The notes under the pieces were generated by a model. It was not told the DNA's origin and did not search any database. It was given only the letters and a program-made list of their open reading frames with translations. DNA of 64,000 nt from Mycobacterium sp. E3251 (GTDB lineage Bacteria; Actinomycetota; Actinomycetes; Mycobacteriales; Mycobacteriaceae), in contig NZ_LZJF01000141.1 of the NCBI RefSeq assembly GCF_001666835.1, forward strand, positions 1 through 64,000, given 5' to 3'. A program made the position numbers and the translations under genes. Below, piece after piece: positions 1 to 7,909 of the stretch (positions within the stretch are counted from its first letter, which is position 1; each line of letters begins with the position of its first letter).

Positions 1-200
1 GCGAACCTCGCGATTGCCCCGGCCCGCAGGTAGTCGCCATAGGAGAAACCTCCCGGCACCACCACGGCGTCGACGCCCCTGAGATCGGCGTCGGCATGCC
101 ACAGGCTGACCGCCTCGGCGCCGACATGCCGCGCCGCCCGCGCGGCGTCGACGTCGTCCAGGGTCCCCGGAAAGGTGATGATGCCGATTCGTGCCGTCAC
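1..200 (-). CDS. purQ: Phosphoribosylformylglycinamidine synthase, glutaminase subunit PurQ (C-terminus cut by window)
   Basis: PurQ releases ammonia from glutamine for the FGAM synthase complex (PurL/PurS/PurQ) in de novo purine synthesis. Only about the first 66 residues are here. They begin at a GTG and show the class-I glutamine amidotransferase start RIGIITFPG, then [14 protein letters not shown], a hallmark just before the catalytic cysteine, which lies outside the window. The GTG overlaps the purS stop (GTGA), so the two genes are probably translationally coupled. Cytoplasmic. Confidence 0.95.
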   Translation of the reverse strand, partial: MTARIGIITFPGTLDDVDAARAARHVGAEAVSLWHADADLRGVDAVVVPGGFSYGDYLRAGAIARF

Positions 201-436
201 TTGGTTTCCCGGCTGATCGTCCAGTCCTCGATCACCGTGTTCGCCAACAGCGTTTCCGCTATGTCGGCCAGCACCGAATCGTCGACGGTGTCGTCTACCT
301 CGAGTTCGAATCTCTTGCCTTGTCGCACATCTGAGATCCCCGGATGACCGAGTCGGCCCAACGCGCCGACAATGGCCTGACCCTGCGGGTCGAGAATCTC
401 CGCTTTGGGCATCACATGAACGACTACCCGGCCCAC
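197..436 (-). CDS. purS: Phosphoribosylformylglycinamidine synthase subunit PurS
   Basis: A 79-residue protein, the normal length for PurS, the small dimeric subunit that bridges PurL and PurQ in three-component FGAM synthases. Family features are [19 protein letters not shown] near the N-terminus, [16 protein letters not shown] in the middle, and an acidic C-terminal half ending in a VIEDWTI-type strand. It is directly upstream of purQ on the same strand with a 4-base overlap. Corresponds to the purS locus Rv0787A in M. tuberculosis. Confidence 0.95.
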   Translation of the reverse strand: MGRVVVHVMPKAEILDPQGQAIVGALGRLGHPGISDVRQGKRFELEVDDTVDDSVLADIAETLLANTVIEDWTISRETK

Positions 437-497
437 CGGCGCTCCTCCTCAGATCTGTCTTCGCGCCAACTCTACCGGCGGAAGTGCAGCTAGGCCG

Positions 498-1181
498 TTA
501 CGGGCACGAGGCAATGTAGGCCTCGCAGAGGGGCGCGGTCATGGCGTTCAGCACGGGATCGTCCGCCATTGCCGGCCACGGGACCTGCGGCGGGCCCGAC
601 GACCAGAGCGTGAGCTCGCTGATCGTGCTGCTGGCGGGGTGGGCGAGCAGGTAGGTGTGCATGACGACCGGACCGCTGATCACCGCGGCCATCCGGTTCG
701 TTTCGTCGCTGGTGATCGACGGTGATTGCTGCGGCGCACGTTGCTGGCAGGAGCGCAGCGCGGAGACGGCGTTGCTGAACACCGATCCGGCGATGGCGCC
801 GCCGCTGGCCGTATCGCCACGCCAGTGCAGGATCTGTGCCTGCAACTGCCACTGCCCGTCCGGGTGGGCGACCGTGGCGTGTGCCACGACGGCCGAATCG
901 CGGGGGTCCCGCGGCACCGGCGGTGTGGCACACAACTCCTCGAACCGGAATCGAGGCCCGGGCGTCGACCCGGTCACCTGCGCCGCCAGGCTCGCCAGCG
1001 GCGGCCAGCCGTAAACCGGGTCCAGCGGCACCGCTCGTCGCTGGATCCACGCGGAGTCGGGGATCTGGTCACACACGGGCGGACAGGCCTGCGGCTCGGT
1101 GTGTGCGGGCACAGCGACGATCAGAGCCACCCCGAGGCCGCCGACCACCACCATGGTCGCCAGGATCACCCGCATCGGCAT
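498..1181 (-). CDS. Secreted conserved hypothetical protein (Rv0787-position)
   Basis: From the chosen ATG the protein is 227 residues. It starts with a short basic stretch and a hydrophobic segment (about residues 6-24) ending in PAHTEP, which reads as a signal peptide or N-terminal anchor. The mature part has several cysteines (QACPPVCDQIP, FEELCATPP, ALRSCQQ, APLCEAYIASCP) suggesting disulfides in an exported protein. No catalytic motif is recognised. A longer start at 1232 is open but would overlap the divergent gene at 1209 and precede the signal sequence. The purS gene follows 62 bases downstream. Function unknown; mycobacterial homologues sit in the same place. Confidence 0.7.
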   Translation of the reverse strand: MPMRVILATMVVVGGLGVALIVAVPAHTEPQACPPVCDQIPDSAWIQRRAVPLDPVYGWPPLASLAAQVTGSTPGPRFRFEELCATPPVPRDPRDSAVVAHATVAHPDGQWQLQAQILHWRGDTASGGAIAGSVFSNAVSALRSCQQRAPQQSPSITSDETNRMAAVISGPVVMHTYLLAHPASSTISELTLWSSGPPQVPWPAMADDPVLNAMTAPLCEAYIASCP

Positions 1182-1208
1182 CACCCCCGTCAGGGCACAA
1201 TCGTAGTC

Positions 1209-1847
1209 ATGCAGCTCACGCATTTCGGCCACTCCTGCCTACTTGCAGAATTCGACCACACCCGCGTGCTCTTCGATCCTGGAACGTTCGCGCACGGCTT
1301 TGAGGGCATAACGGGGTTATCGGCCATCCTGATCACCCATCAGCACCCCGACCACGTCGACGGCAGCCGCCTGCCGGCGCTGCTCGAAGGCAACCCGGAC
1401 GCCGCGCTGTACGCAGACCCGCAGACCGCCGCCCAGCTGGGCGCGCCGTGCCAGGCCGTGCACGTCGGTGACGAGCTGACGATCGGTGAGCTGACGGTTC
1501 GTGCGGTCGGCGGCAAACACGCCGTAATTCACCCCGAAATCCCTGTGATAGAGAACATTTCATTTCTGGTGGGCGACGGCGATCATCGCGCCAGGCTGAT
1601 GCACCCCGGTGATGCGCTCTTCGTGCCCGACGAGCCCGTGGACGTCTTGGCGACACCGGCGGCCGCCCCGTGGATGAAGATCGCCGAGGCCGTCGACTAC
1701 CTGCGCGCGGTGGCGCCGGCGCGTGCGGTGCCTATCCACCAAGGGATCATCGCCCCGGATGCACGGGGGATCTACTACGGCCGGCTCACCGAGATGACCA
1801 CGACCGATTTCCAGGTGCTGCCCGAGGAGGACGCGGTCACCTTCTGA
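1209..1847 (+). CDS. Metallo-beta-lactamase-fold hydrolase, UlaG-like
   Basis: A 212-residue protein beginning MQLTHFGHSCLLAEF, typical of UlaG-type metal-dependent hydrolases. Visible metal ligands are the THQHPDHVD motif (HxHxDH, near residue 53), the GKHAVIHPE histidine region, HPGDALF (bridging Asp) and PIHQGI near the C-terminus. The fold and ligands predict a one- or two-metal hydrolase; the substrate cannot be told. The reading frame is open further upstream but that part is antisense to the neighbouring secreted protein, and the Met at 1209 matches the fold start. Divergent from the gene at 498-1181. Confidence 0.85.
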   Translation: MQLTHFGHSCLLAEFDHTRVLFDPGTFAHGFEGITGLSAILITHQHPDHVDGSRLPALLEGNPDAALYADPQTAAQLGAPCQAVHVGDELTIGELTVRAVGGKHAVIHPEIPVIENISFLVGDGDHRARLMHPGDALFVPDEPVDVLATPAAAPWMKIAEAVDYLRAVAPARAVPIHQGIIAPDARGIYYGRLTEMTTTDFQVLPEEDAVTF

Positions 1848-1902
1848 CCGCTACTCACCTCGAGGGTCACGCCGGCGTGCCGTTCGGCGATGGGCCACAG
1901 CG

Positions 1903-3570
1903 CTAGGCGATGTCGTCGGCCACGCCGCGGCCGGCGGCCCGGCCGGAGAAGATGCAACCACCCAAAAACGTGCCCTCCAGGGCGCGGTAGCCGTGCACGC
2001 CGCCCCCTCCGAAGCCGGCCACCTCACCGGCGGCGTACAACCCGTTCAAGGGTGTGCCGTCGGCTTTCAGCACGCGGGCGGCCAAGTCGGTTTCGATGCC
2101 GCCCAACGTCTTTCGCGTCAGGATGTGCAGTTTTACCGCGATCATCGGGCCTGCCTTCGGATCGGTCAGCCGGTGCGGTGCCACCACCCGGCCCAGCCGG
2201 TCGCCCAGATAGCCCCGGGCGGCGCGGATCGCGGTGATCTGGCCGTCCTTGCTGAACTTGTTGGCCACCTCGCGGTCGCGGGCGGTCACCTCGCCCTCCA
2301 CAGTGGCGTAATCCAGCGGCGCCACGTCGGGCAACTTGTTCATGCCGGTGACCAACTCCCGCAACGAGTCTGCGCTGACGAAGTCCACACCCCGGTCGAC
2401 GAACGCCTGCACCGGCCCCGGCGGCCCGGAGCGCGCCCGGTTACGCAGCAGCTCGCGCAGGCTCTGCCCGGTCAAATCGGGATTCTGCTCCTGCCCAGAC
2501 AGTGCGAATTCCTTCTCGATGATTTTGGCGTTCAACACAAACCACGTGTAGTCGTATCCGGATTTGGTGATGTATTCCAGCGTGCCGAGGGTGTCGAAAC
2601 CGGGGTACAGCGGCACCGGCAACCGCTTGCCGGTCGCGTCGAGCCACAGCGACGACGGCCCCGGGATGATCCGGATCCCGTGCAGCGGCCAGATCGGGTC
2701 GTAGTTGGTGATGCCCTCGGTGTAGTGCCACATCCGGTCAGGGTTGATCACCCGCGCACCGGCCCGCTGGGAGATGCCGATCATCCTGCCGTCAACGTGA
2801 GCGGGCACGCCGCTGAGTAACTGCTCGGGTATGCGGCCCATCCGCTCGGGCCAATTCTTCCGCACCAGCTCGTGGTTGCCGCCGATGCCGCCACTCGTGA
2901 CTATCACCGCGGGAGCACGGAACTCGAACTGCCCCACGGCCGTTCGTGATGACGCCACGCCCCTGGGCGCGGCAGAGGGCTCCAGCACAGTGCCCCGGAC
3001 GCCGGTCACCGCGACGCCCTCGACGATCAACTCGTCGACCTGGTGGCGGTGCGCGAAGCGCACTGTCGAGCGGTTCCGCAGCTGACGGGCGAAGATCTCG
3101 ACCAATGCGGGTCCGGTGCCCCAGGTGATGTGGAAGCGAGGCACCGAATTGCCATGGCCCTGTGCGTCGTACCCGCCACGTTCGGCCCAACCCACCAACG
3201 GAAAGAGCTTGAGTCCCCGGTCACGCAGCCAACGGCGCTTCTCCCCCGCAGCGAAATCGACGTAGGCGTGCGCCCATTGGCGTGGCCAGTAGTCCTCGGG
3301 CCGGTCGAACGCTGCGGTACCGAGCCAGTCCTGCAGGGCGAGTTCGTGGCTGTCGCGGATCCCCAGACGGCGCTGCTCGGGGCTGTCGACGAAGAACAGG
3401 CCGCCGAACGACCAGAACGCCTGCCCACCCAGGTTGGCGCTACTCTCCTGGTCGACGATCAGCACCCGCAGGCCCCGGTCCACCAGTTCGCAGGCGGCGA
3501 CCAGCCCTGCGAGTCCCGCCCCCACGATGATGGCATCGGCGCCGAACCCCGCGGCCGAAGAATCGCTCAT
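1903..3570 (-). CDS. FAD-binding dehydrogenase of the fumarate reductase / 3-ketosteroid dehydrogenase type (Rv0785-like)
   Basis: A 555-residue flavoprotein. DAIIVGAGLAGLVAACELVD near residue 12 is a GxGxxG dinucleotide fold with a following acidic strand end (VLIVDQE), and LYAAGEVAGFGGGGVHGYRAL near the C-terminus is the second FAD motif of the FAD_binding_2 family. VIVTSGGIGGNHELV is also family-typical. Related to KstD and flavocytochrome fumarate reductases, but steroid activity is not established by these motifs. The DUF2334 protein lies 48 bases upstream on the same strand, so they may be co-transcribed. Starts with ATG after a poor ribosome site. Confidence 0.88.
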   Translation of the reverse strand: MSDSSAAGFGADAIIVGAGLAGLVAACELVDRGLRVLIVDQESSANLGGQAFWSFGGLFFVDSPEQRRLGIRDSHELALQDWLGTAAFDRPEDYWPRQWAHAYVDFAAGEKRRWLRDRGLKLFPLVGWAERGGYDAQGHGNSVPRFHITWGTGPALVEIFARQLRNRSTVRFAHRHQVDELIVEGVAVTGVRGTVLEPSAAPRGVASSRTAVGQFEFRAPAVIVTSGGIGGNHELVRKNWPERMGRIPEQLLSGVPAHVDGRMIGISQRAGARVINPDRMWHYTEGITNYDPIWPLHGIRIIPGPSSLWLDATGKRLPVPLYPGFDTLGTLEYITKSGYDYTWFVLNAKIIEKEFALSGQEQNPDLTGQSLRELLRNRARSGPPGPVQAFVDRGVDFVSADSLRELVTGMNKLPDVAPLDYATVEGEVTARDREVANKFSKDGQITAIRAARGYLGDRLGRVVAPHRLTDPKAGPMIAVKLHILTRKTLGGIETDLAARVLKADGTPLNGLYAAGEVAGFGGGGVHGYRALEGTFLGGCIFSGRAAGRGVADDIA

Positions 3571-3618
3571 GTCGGACCAGGGTAGTGCCCGCGCCGGACG
3601 GGTTGAGGGGACGCTTGG

Positions 3619-4323
3619 TCAGGCCGCGTCGAGAATCGCCTTGTCGCGCCGCCAGCGGTAAACCGCGGGCGCACAGCCGTGCATCAGCGACAGATCGACG
3701 GCGTCCACCATCGCCTGCAGCGGACCGGGTTTGCGCAGGTGACGAGCGGCTACGGCGACCCGCACCACCCCGCCGCGCCGGGCGATCCGCTCGGCGGACA
3801 GCACCACCATCCGGCACCACCACGGTTCGGTGAGAAAACCCTCCCCGATACCCAACACCCGGGAGCGCACCGTGGTGTGCCGAACCAGGTCGGTAATGCC
3901 ATGCAGGTCGGCAAGCAGGCGAAAACCGTTGTCCGGCAAGGCCTTGATCACTCCCGGGGAAACCACCCAGCCGGGCGCCGCGAACAGCCGCGTGCGCAGC
4001 CCGAGGTGCTCGAGCACCCGGTCGGCAGCCATCAGCCGCAGGTTTGCCTCGTGTGCCCGAAGGATCGCGAACTCGCCGCGCCGCTTCTTGGTGGCCGCGT
4101 CGTCGTAGCCGTGCAGCACGATCGCATCGCCGCCGGAACGCCGGTCGGTCAACCATTCGACGGTGCGCGGGTCGTGGTCGAGTCGGTAGTCACCACTGAG
4201 CCGGGGTGCCACCAACAGCGACACCGGCACGTTACGGGCATCCATTTGCGCGCAGAACGCCTCAACGTCAGGCAGGGTACGTTCGCCTATCCCCGAGACC
4301 GAGACGATCAATTTTCCAGCCAC
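3619..4323 (-). CDS. DUF2334 / polysaccharide-deacetylase-like protein (Rv0784-like)
   Basis: A 234-residue protein starting at GTG. The N-terminal strand KLIVSVSGIGERTLPDV, the VSLLVAPRL segment and the GDAIVLHGYDD motif (Asp/His pair near residue 67) are the pattern of DUF2334, a divergent branch of NodB-type carbohydrate esterases; FAAPGWVVSP gives a further family strand. A metal-dependent deacetylase role is plausible but unproven. No signal peptide is visible, so it probably acts in the cytoplasm. It precedes the FAD dehydrogenase in the same direction. Confidence 0.75.
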   Translation of the reverse strand: MAGKLIVSVSGIGERTLPDVEAFCAQMDARNVPVSLLVAPRLSGDYRLDHDPRTVEWLTDRRSGGDAIVLHGYDDAATKKRRGEFAILRAHEANLRLMAADRVLEHLGLRTRLFAAPGWVVSPGVIKALPDNGFRLLADLHGITDLVRHTTVRSRVLGIGEGFLTEPWWCRMVVLSAERIARRGGVVRVAVAARHLRKPGPLQAMVDAVDLSLMHGCAPAVYRWRRDKAILDAA

Positions 4324-4459
4324 ACCCGCAGTTTGACGATCTCAGGTGTCGGAATGGTGAAGGACACGCAGACGGCAGGCGTATATCGGTACCGCAGGTC
4401 CTGCAGATTCGGCCGCGCGGCATGGGCCTACGGGCGACCGCGGAGGGAATCGGTTCGAT

Positions 4460-6079
4460 ATGCTAAGCAACGCCATGGATCAGGCCCCGTACGCAGCGGC
4501 CGACACCCCGCTGCCTTACGTCCCCGCCCCGCAGCTGGGCGAGGGTGAGCCGGTCTATCCCGACAAGCTGGATGCTGGACTGTTGCGCATTTCCGGCGTA
4601 TGCATCCTGGCCACGGTGATGGCGATCGTGGATGTCACCGTCGTCAGCGTCGCGCAGCGCACCTTCATCGACCAATTCGCCTCCTCGCAGGCCGTCGTCG
4701 CATGGACGATGACCGGCTACACCCTGGCGTTGGCGACCGTCATACCGATCACCGGGTGGGCGGCCGACCGGTTCGGCACCAAGCGACTCTTCATGGGCTC
4801 CGTGCTGGCGTTCACGCTGGGCTCACTGCTGTGCGCGTTGGCCGCGAACGTCTTGCAGCTCATCATCTTTCGGGTGGCCCAAGGCATCGGCGGCGGCATG
4901 CTGTTGCCCCTGAGTTTCATGATCTTGACCCGCGAAGCGGGCCCTTTGCGGCTCGGTCGCCTGATGTCGATCCTGAGCATCCCGATGCTGTTAGCCCCGA
5001 TCGGTGGTCCGATCATGGGCGGCTGGCTCATCGGCACCTCGAGCTGGCGGTGGATCTTTCTGATCAACCTGCCGATCGGAGTCATCACGATCGTGCTCGG
5101 GGCCATCATCTTTCCCCGGGACCACCCGGCGCGGTCGGAGACCTTCGACCTCGTCGGCGTGCTGCTGCTGTCCCCCGGCCTCGCGACATTCCTGTTCGCG
5201 GTGTCATCGATCCCGCACTGCGGGACCGTGGCAGATCGCCGCGTGCTGATACCGGCGACCATCGGTCTGGGCTTGATCGCCGGGTTCGTTGCGCACGCGT
5301 GGCGCCGTGCGGATCACCCCCTCATCGATCTGAGATTGTTCCGCAACCCCGTGCTCACTCACGCCAATGTGACGATGCTGGTGTTTGCCGGCGCCTTTTT
5401 CGGTGCCGGCTTGCTGCTTCCGAGTTACTTCCAGCAGGTGCTGCACCAGACGCCGAGGCAGGCGGGCCTGCGCATGATCCCCCAGGGCCTCGGCGCCATG
5501 CTGACCATGCGTCTGACCGGGCCGCTGGTGGACCGGCAGGGCCCCGGCAAGATCGTGCTGGTCGGCATCACGCTGATCACTGCAGGCCTGGGCACGTTCG
5601 CCATCGGTGTCGCCAGGCAGGCCGACTACCTGCCCACGCTGCTGATCGGCCTCGCGATCATGGGTCTCGGGATGGGCTGCACCATGATGCCGCTGTCGGT
5701 CGCCGCGGTGCAGGCGCTTGCCCCGCACCAGATCGCCCGGGGCACGACGTTGATGAGCGTGAGCCATCAGGTCGGCGGGTCGGTGGGCACCGCGCTGATG
5801 TCGATGATCCTGACCAATCAGTTCAACCGGAGCGACAACATCGTCGCCGCGAACAAGTTTGCGGCGCTACAGCAGCAGGCCGCCGTCAGCGGGGTGCCGG
5901 TCGACCAGTCCGCGATGCCGCACCAGACGCTTGACGCCGGTTTTTGGGCCAAGGTCGCACACGATCTTTCCCACGCCTATACGGCGGTATTTGTGATAGC
6001 GGTGGTGTTGGTGATGTTCACGATAATTCCGGCGTCCTTTCTGCCGAAAAAGCCGGCGAGCCAAACATTGGGTGAATAG
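4460..6079 (+). CDS. emrB: DHA2-family MFS drug/H+ antiporter, EmrB-like, copy 1
   Basis: A 539-residue polytopic membrane protein of the 14-segment DHA2 (EmrB/QacA) family, expected to export hydrophobic drugs with the proton gradient. Motifs: VDVTVVSVAQRTF (TM1 motif D1), GWAADRFGTKRLFMGS (loop 2-3 motif A), RVAQGIGGGMLLPLSF, and GGPIMGGWL with SSWRWIFLINLP (motif C region). The start at 4460 has GGAGGG 13 bases upstream; an in-frame ATG at 4475 is the alternative. A paralogue of the same length follows at 6258. Corresponds to the single emrB (Rv0783c) in M. tuberculosis. Confidence 0.92.
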   Translation: MLSNAMDQAPYAAADTPLPYVPAPQLGEGEPVYPDKLDAGLLRISGVCILATVMAIVDVTVVSVAQRTFIDQFASSQAVVAWTMTGYTLALATVIPITGWAADRFGTKRLFMGSVLAFTLGSLLCALAANVLQLIIFRVAQGIGGGMLLPLSFMILTREAGPLRLGRLMSILSIPMLLAPIGGPIMGGWLIGTSSWRWIFLINLPIGVITIVLGAIIFPRDHPARSETFDLVGVLLLSPGLATFLFAVSSIPHCGTVADRRVLIPATIGLGLIAGFVAHAWRRADHPLIDLRLFRNPVLTHANVTMLVFAGAFFGAGLLLPSYFQQVLHQTPRQAGLRMIPQGLGAMLTMRLTGPLVDRQGPGKIVLVGITLITAGLGTFAIGVARQADYLPTLLIGLAIMGLGMGCTMMPLSVAAVQALAPHQIARGTTLMSVSHQVGGSVGTALMSMILTNQFNRSDNIVAANKFAALQQQAAVSGVPVDQSAMPHQTLDAGFWAKVAHDLSHAYTAVFVIAVVLVMFTIIPASFLPKKPASQTLGE

Positions 6080-6085
6080 CCCGAG

Positions 6086-6103
6086 GCCGCCCTGCGCGGC
6101 GGC
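6086..6103 (+). terminator. GC-rich hairpin after emrB copy 1
   Basis: Seven bases after the emrB stop, GCCGCC and GGCGGC form a perfect 6-bp stem around a 6-base loop. There is no T-run, as is common for mycobacterial terminators, so this is only a candidate. Confidence 0.35.
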
Positions 6104-6257
6104 GGTCGGCCGTCACGAGCTTGTCGAACGGTTCACTGCGCCCGCCCGCGGGTGAACATTTTCGCTCCGACCACCGGTCACCCGTCTGGCCAGCAGGAAA
6201 AGGGCGACAGACGAACCAAACGCCTAAAAGCTTCTACGCGAGGGTATCGGTATAGAT

Positions 6258-7877
6258 ATGCTCGGCAACACGATGCAGAAGGCCTATTCCGCCCCTTCCG
6301 ATGCCGCGGGCGACCCCCCTCCAACCGGGCAGTCGGACACGGACAAACACGAGTCTCCCGACAAACTGGACGCTGCGCTGCTCCGCATCGCCGGGGTGTG
6401 CGGGCTGGCCTGCATCATGGCGATCTTGGACAACACCGTGGTGCTGGTCGCGCAGCCCACCTTCCTCGCGCAGTTCGGCTCGACCCAGGCCATCGTCTCC
6501 TGGACCATCGCCGGCTACATGCTCGCCTTCGCGACTGTGATCCCGATAACGGGTTGGGCTGCCGACCGGTTCGGCACCAAACGGCTCTTCATGGGTTCGA
6601 TCTTGCTCTTCACGCTGGGCTCACTCCTGTGCGCGTTGGCGCCGAACATCCTGACACTTATCATCTTTCGAGTAGTCCAGGGTGTGGGCGGTGGCATGTT
6701 GTTGCCGCTGAGTTTTGTGATCCTGACGCGCGAGGCCGGCCCCAAACGTGTCGGCCGCCTCATGGCCATCGGCGGCCTCCCAATTCTGCTCGGCCCCATC
6801 GGTGGCCCGATTCTGGGCGGCTGGCTGATCGATTCCTACGGCTGGAAATGGATCTTCTTCGTCAACCTGCCGGTCGGTCTCGCCGCATTCGCTCTCGCGG
6901 CGGTCATGTTCGCCAAAGACCGCTCGGCCCCGTCGGAGGCATTCGACTTCGTCGGTGTGCTACTGCTGTCGCCCGGCGTGGCGGCGTTCCTGATCGGGGT
7001 GTCGTCCATCCCGGGCCGGGGCACAGTGGCCGACCGCTACGTCCTGGTACCAGCGCTTCTCGGGCTGGCCTTGATCGTCGCATTCGTCTTGCATGCCTGG
7101 TATCGCGCCGATCACCCACTGATTGACCTGCGGCTTTTCCAGAACCGCGTTGTCACCGAAGTCAACGTGACGTTGCTGGTATTCGCCGTTGCATTCGTTG
7201 GCGCCGGGCTGCTGGTTCCGAGCTATTTCCAGGTCGTTATGCACGAAACCCCGATGCAGGCCGGGCTGCACATGGTGCCGGTAGGAGTCGGTGCACTGGT
7301 GACCATGCCGCTCGGCGGGGCATTCGTGGACCGGCGGGGGCCGGGCAAGATCGTGGTGGCCGGCCTCGCGCTGATGGCCGTGGGTCTGGGCATCTTCACC
7401 TTCGGAGTGTCCAGGCAGGCCGCCTATCAACCGATGCTGCTGGTCGGGTTGACGGTCATGGGCCTGGGCATAGGCTTCACCACGACGCCGCTCAATGCGG
7501 CGCTGATGCAGTCGCTGGCGCCGCATCAGATCGCCCGCGGGACGACGTTGATGAGCGTCAACCAACAGATCGGTGGCTCGATCGGAGCCGCCTTGATGGC
7601 GGTGATACTGACCAATCAGTTCAATCACAACGCGTACATCGCCAGTGCAAACAAGTTGGCGGCTCTGCAAGGTGACGCCGCCAGACGTGGGCAGGCGGTC
7701 GACCCTGCTGCCATTCCGCGGCAGACGACCAGTCCCGATTTCGCGGGCAACCTTATGAACAGTCTTTCCCACGCCTACACGGTGGTCTACGTGCTGGCTG
7801 TCGTGCTGGTCGCGTTGACGATGATTCCGGCGTGGTTCTTGCCGAAGAAGGTACCGAGCCACGCGGTCGAAGGGTGA
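6258..7877 (+). CDS. DHA2-family MFS drug/H+ antiporter, EmrB-like, copy 2
   Basis: A second 539-residue EmrB-type transporter with the same motif order as the upstream copy: LDNTVVLVAQPTF, GWAADRFGTKRLFMGS, RVVQGVGGGMLLPLSF, GGPILGGWL, and the C-terminal LTNQFNHN and SLSHAYTVVYVLAVVLV. Differences are spread along the length, so the duplication is not recent. The ribosome-site region (GAGGGTATCGG before ATG) also resembles that of copy 1, implying the leader was duplicated too. The 178-base spacer suggests it could have its own promoter. Substrate unknown. Confidence 0.9.
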   Translation: MLGNTMQKAYSAPSDAAGDPPPTGQSDTDKHESPDKLDAALLRIAGVCGLACIMAILDNTVVLVAQPTFLAQFGSTQAIVSWTIAGYMLAFATVIPITGWAADRFGTKRLFMGSILLFTLGSLLCALAPNILTLIIFRVVQGVGGGMLLPLSFVILTREAGPKRVGRLMAIGGLPILLGPIGGPILGGWLIDSYGWKWIFFVNLPVGLAAFALAAVMFAKDRSAPSEAFDFVGVLLLSPGVAAFLIGVSSIPGRGTVADRYVLVPALLGLALIVAFVLHAWYRADHPLIDLRLFQNRVVTEVNVTLLVFAVAFVGAGLLVPSYFQVVMHETPMQAGLHMVPVGVGALVTMPLGGAFVDRRGPGKIVVAGLALMAVGLGIFTFGVSRQAAYQPMLLVGLTVMGLGIGFTTTPLNAALMQSLAPHQIARGTTLMSVNQQIGGSIGAALMAVILTNQFNHNAYIASANKLAALQGDAARRGQAVDPAAIPRQTTSPDFAGNLMNSLSHAYTVVYVLAVVLVALTMIPAWFLPKKVPSHAVEG

Positions 7878-7909
7878 GCCGCCGTCACCGTTCTCCAGAG
7901 CCGCCGCCA

